Below are positions 6,147-6,784 of a stretch of 6,784 nt of DNA, piece by piece (positions within the stretch are counted from its first letter, which is position 1; every line of letters begins with the position of its first letter). The notes beneath the pieces were generated by a model. It had not been told where the DNA came from, searched no databases, and saw nothing but the letters and a program-made list of their open reading frames with translations. The position numbers and the translations under genes were made by a program. The DNA is from Bacteriovoracaceae bacterium (GTDB lineage Bacteria; Bdellovibrionota; Bacteriovoracia; Bacteriovoracales; Bacteriovoracaceae), in assembly GCA_947440875.1 (NCBI GenBank), contig CANETG010000140.1, positions 1-6,784 of the forward strand, in the 5' to 3' direction.

Positions 6147-6175
6147 CTTTGTCCGAAAAAAAGATCGGGTATAAT
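6147..6175 (+). promoter_or_regulatory. Promoter of the candidate small RNA
   Basis: A perfect TATAAT lies at 6170-6175 on the plus strand. The -35 side is weak: CTTTGT at 6147-6152 gives a 17-base spacer, and TTGTCC at 6149-6154 a 15-base spacer. Transcription should start near 6182. No plausible protein gene follows, only hairpins and a terminator. Confidence 0.5.
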
Positions 6176-6181
6176 AATTGT

Positions 6182-6255
6182 AAGATGTGACAGGATGTCA
6201 CTCTCAAAGGCAAGATGCCGAAAAAAAGGGAGCCAAGCAGGGGCTCCCTTTTTTT
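6182..6255 (+). ncRNA. Candidate independently transcribed small RNA with three hairpins
   Basis: Between a perfect TATAAT (6170-6175) and a strong terminator lie about 74 nt that would fold into three successive hairpins. Hairpin 1 is GTGACA-GGA-TGTCAC (6187-6201), with exactly GGA in its loop. Hairpin 2 is GGCA-AGA-TGCC (6209-6219). Hairpin 3 is the terminator (6221-6255). A single-stranded UCUCAAA linker separates the first two. The nearest plus-strand gene upstream ends at 4191, so the terminator is not needed by a protein gene on that strand. A GTG frame beginning at 6187 exists but has no ribosome site and runs through all the structure, so I do not call it coding. I recognise no known RNA family. 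The GGA loop resembles CsrA/RsmA sites, but a single site is weak evidence. Confidence 0.5.
6221..6255. terminator. Strong intrinsic terminator, probably bidirectional
   Basis: AAAAAAAGGGAGCC (6221-6234) pairs perfectly with GGCTCCCTTTTTTT (6242-6255) around the 7-base loop AAGCAGG. The GC-rich half of the stem is followed by seven T on the plus strand and, read the other way, by seven T on the minus strand. It would end the small RNA, and would also stop minus-strand transcripts entering from the mobile-element remnants. Confidence 0.93.
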
Positions 6256-6313
6256 ATATCTTACGCTCTTAAATCGTTAATAATTCTGACTAAAAATTCA
6301 CTACATTTTGCTC

Positions 6314-6346
6314 TTGGTTATACTTTGGTTGCAATTTGGTTACACT
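6314..6346. repeat. Three tandem 11-bp iterons (TTGGTT repeats)
   Basis: TTGGTTATACT, TTGGTTGCAAT and TTGGTTACACT follow each other without a gap, each starting with TTGGTT, exactly one DNA turn apart. The third overlaps the stop codon of the recombinase remnant (6340-6342). Regular direct repeats beside a tyrosine recombinase gene are typical of arm-type integrase sites at element ends, which is the likeliest role; this is an inference from position and spacing. Confidence 0.6.
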
Positions 6347-6435
6347 TTTTCATTCACATCCAACTTTGCATAACCTTCTGTCTGCCTTGCTGAAGAATGA
6401 GAAAGCATTGCCTGCGCTGTATCCAGTCCTGCTCC
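6340..6435 (-). pseudogene. C-terminal remnant of a tyrosine recombinase (integrase)
   Basis: The minus-strand frame ending in TAA at 6340-6342 encodes a stretch containing MLSHSSARQTEGYAKL. This matches the end of tyrosine recombinases, where a histidine (here codon 6397-6399, in SHSS rather than the usual GHSS) is followed by xxxTxxY with the nucleophilic tyrosine (codon 6370-6372). The spacing is exact. Only about the last 30 residues are visible. Upstream, the frame runs into sequence that in another frame encodes an IS66 transposase, and it closes at a stop. The Arg and Lys catalytic residues and the HxxR box are therefore missing here, and the fragment cannot be functional alone. The rest of the gene may lie beyond the window, displaced by the IS66 element, or may be deleted. 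Confidence 0.6.
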
Positions 6436-6782
6436 GATTCTGCTAACGGTAATTTTGTAAAAACCATCTGCAGATAATCAAAGGGATCAAGACCATTTCC
6501 TTTCGCCGTCTCAACTAAACTGTAGATGTTAGCACTGGCAGTGGCACCTTCTGGCTTCACCGAGAATATCCAGTTTTTTCTTCCAATCGTGAACGGGCGA
6601 ATATGACTCTCAATACAGTTATTATCAATCTTGTATTCGCCATCGTTAAAGCAGTTCATCAAATATTCCCACTCGTTTGTAGTATACCTTAACGCTTTAC
6701 CAGCGAGCGATTCCGGATTCACTTTTTGACTTTGTTCCTTGATCCACAATTCAAAGTCTCTCACAATCGGAATAGATTTCGT
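6354..6782 (-). CDS. IS66-family transposase (TnpC), C-terminal part with replaced 3' end
   Basis: This is a DDE transposase that moves IS66-type insertion sequences by cut-and-paste or copy-type reactions. The frame is open to the right edge, so the N-terminal part lies outside. Visible IS66 hallmarks, in order, are PESLAGKALRYTTNEW, IDNNCIESHIRPFTIGRKNW with the final catalytic Glu in NNxxE (codon 6609-6611), IFSVKPEGATASANIYSLVE, and TAKGNGLDPFDYLQMVF followed by TKLPLAESEQDW. Family members then finish with a short segment ending in LLPW. Here that is absent: after about base 6420 the frame continues for some 20 unrelated residues to a TGA at 6354-6356, while another frame encodes a recombinase end. 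The IS right end and its inverted repeat are missing, so the element is broken at this side. A GTG at 6764 is internal, not the start. Confidence 0.85.
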   Translation of the reverse strand, partial: TKSIPIVRDFELWIKEQSQKVNPESLAGKALRYTTNEWEYLMNCFNDGEYKIDNNCIESHIRPFTIGRKNWIFSVKPEGATASANIYSLVETAKGNGLDPFDYLQMVFTKLPLAESEQDWIQRRQCFLILQQGRQKVMQSWM

Positions 6783-6784
6783 GA

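Noticed and set aside
6187..6393. Plus-strand GTG frame of 68 codons
   Set aside because: It has no ribosome site, runs straight through three hairpins and a strong terminator, and overlaps the recombinase and IS66 remnants on the other strand; the small RNA reading explains the region better.
1..6784. CRISPR array, tRNA or rRNA genes
   Set aside because: No spaced repeat array, cloverleaf or ribosomal RNA sequence was seen; the only regular repeats are the three 11-bp iterons, which have no spacers.

Overview
This window looks like chromosomal DNA of a Gram-negative bacterium. Two proteins carry lipoprotein signal peptides and two more carry Sec-type signals, and a SurE gene sits beside a LysM/M23 lipoprotein gene, as in the surE-(pcm)-nlpD neighbourhood of many proteobacteria. 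Moderate GC, tight overlapping operons, several TTG starts and a run of secreted or lipidated proteins with no obvious wider family would fit a Bdellovibrio-like (Bdellovibrionota/Oligoflexia) genome. That taxonomic guess is an inference; no marker gene in the window proves it.

Layout. (1) 1-1695, plus strand: the tail of an unidentified gene, surE (5'-nucleotidase), and a LysM + M23 peptidoglycan peptidase lipoprotein, linked by 23- and 20-bp overlaps as one operon. (2) 1692-3233, minus strand: a DEDDh 3'-5' exonuclease and, upstream of it, a secreted endonuclease/exonuclease/phosphatase-fold (EEP) enzyme. The exonuclease meets the M23 gene tail to tail, sharing one CTAG as both stop codons. 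(3) 3234-3468: a divergent control region with a perfect 17-bp dyad and a pair of 11-bp direct repeats. (4) 3469-4191, plus strand: a secreted protein of unknown function, again sharing a CTAG stop with the opposing gene. (5) 4188-6002, minus strand: a compact operon of a small acidic-tailed protein, a 419-residue lipoprotein of unknown function and an unusually short [2Fe-2S] ferredoxin-like protein. (6) 6003-6353: a promoter for that operon, then a probable independent small RNA of about 74 nt with three hairpins, the last a 14-bp terminator. (7) 6314-6784: a degraded mobile-element edge. It holds three 11-bp iterons, the last codons of a tyrosine recombinase including its nucleophilic tyrosine, and the C-terminal part of an IS66 transposase that runs out of the window.

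How they fit together: regions 1-5 look like ordinary housekeeping and envelope genes packed without terminators. The strong terminator at 6221-6255 marks the boundary between this backbone and the mobile-element debris. The most unusual signals are the candidate small RNA, the IS66/recombinase junction with its iterons, and the ferredoxin with a shortened cysteine loop.
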